Below, piece after piece: positions 42,721 to 42,759 of a stretch of DNA of 42,759 nucleotides; position 1 is the first letter of the stretch; each line of letters starts with the position of its first letter. A program made the translations under genes and the position numbers. Source of the DNA: Alphaproteobacteria bacterium (GTDB lineage: Bacteria; Pseudomonadota; Alphaproteobacteria; Acetobacterales; Acetobacteraceae); NCBI GenBank assembly GCA_026400845.1, contig JAPLOH010000051.1, forward strand, positions 1 through 42,759. Direction: 5' to 3'. A model generated the notes under the pieces. The model had not been told where the DNA came from. It did no database searches and saw nothing but the letters and a program-made list of their open reading frames with translations.

Positions 42721-42759
42721 TTACCAGTTGCCGTCCTTCGGAGGCGCGCACGAGTCGCA
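42721..42759 (-). CDS. Possible C-terminus of a gene continuing beyond the window
   Basis: The last 39 nt read on the minus strand as CDSCAPPKDGNW then TAA. The composition looks like a protein tail with a CxxC, but 12 residues are too few to identify it. The 112 nt between this stop and the murQ start hold no clear feature. Confidence 0.3.
   Translation of the reverse strand, partial: CDSCAPPKDGNW

Overview
The window is high-GC DNA from an alphaproteobacterium, most likely an Acetobacteraceae-type member of Rhodospirillales. The support is the alphaproteobacterial SOS box (GTTC-N7-GTTC) upstream of recA, the trpB-trpA-accD-folC gene order, and dense operons with 1-4 nt overlaps. The family placement is inference. 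I recognised no rRNA, tRNA, CRISPR array or transposase.

Layout. 1-3.5 kb (+): a short-chain dehydrogenase, then recA behind two oppositely oriented SOS boxes, followed without a gap by a cytidine-deaminase-like gene and a metallo-beta-lactamase-fold hydrolase. 3.5-9.5 kb (-): a universal stress protein, a TPR/glycosyltransferase-like protein and two tandem cyclase-family hydrolases in one tight operon, preceded by a 2-oxoglutarate/Fe(II) oxygenase and a secreted CHAP-domain protein. 9.8-14.1 kb (-): a RidA-family protein, then a chain of overlapping genes (unknown protein, lipoprotein, MFS exporter, M24 peptidase, small exported Cys-rich peptide) and an 80-aa unknown. 14.1-16.8 kb: a TetR regulator behind a 34% GC divergent intergenic region, a small lipoprotein, a pair of tiny unknown genes, a sirtuin remnant and a carboxymuconolactone-decarboxylase-family protein.

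16.8-22.9 kb is the most unusual part. A triple-GAF histidine kinase and a stand-alone receiver face a three-gene operon of proteins I do not recognise. GC is visibly lower in parts. The segment is bounded by two outward-matching halves of a palindromic repeat that occurs intact elsewhere between convergent genes, so it may be an island inserted into one such palindrome.

22.9-35 kb (-): a MoaD-like protein coupled to an orphan molybdenum-hydroxylase large subunit; a GNAT and a cupin; trpB-trpA-accD-folC (tryptophan synthase, acetyl-CoA carboxylase beta subunit, folate synthesis); and a complete spermidine/putrescine-type ABC importer (binding protein, ATPase, two permeases) behind a 17-bp perfect palindrome. 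35-42.8 kb: an exported polysaccharide deacetylase, cystathionine beta-lyase (+), an AapJ-AapQ-AapM amino-acid importer lacking its ATPase gene, and murQ-nagA for cell-wall amino-sugar recycling.

A dispersed palindromic element (two full copies, two half copies and one edge copy) sits against stop codons and probably works as a bidirectional terminator.
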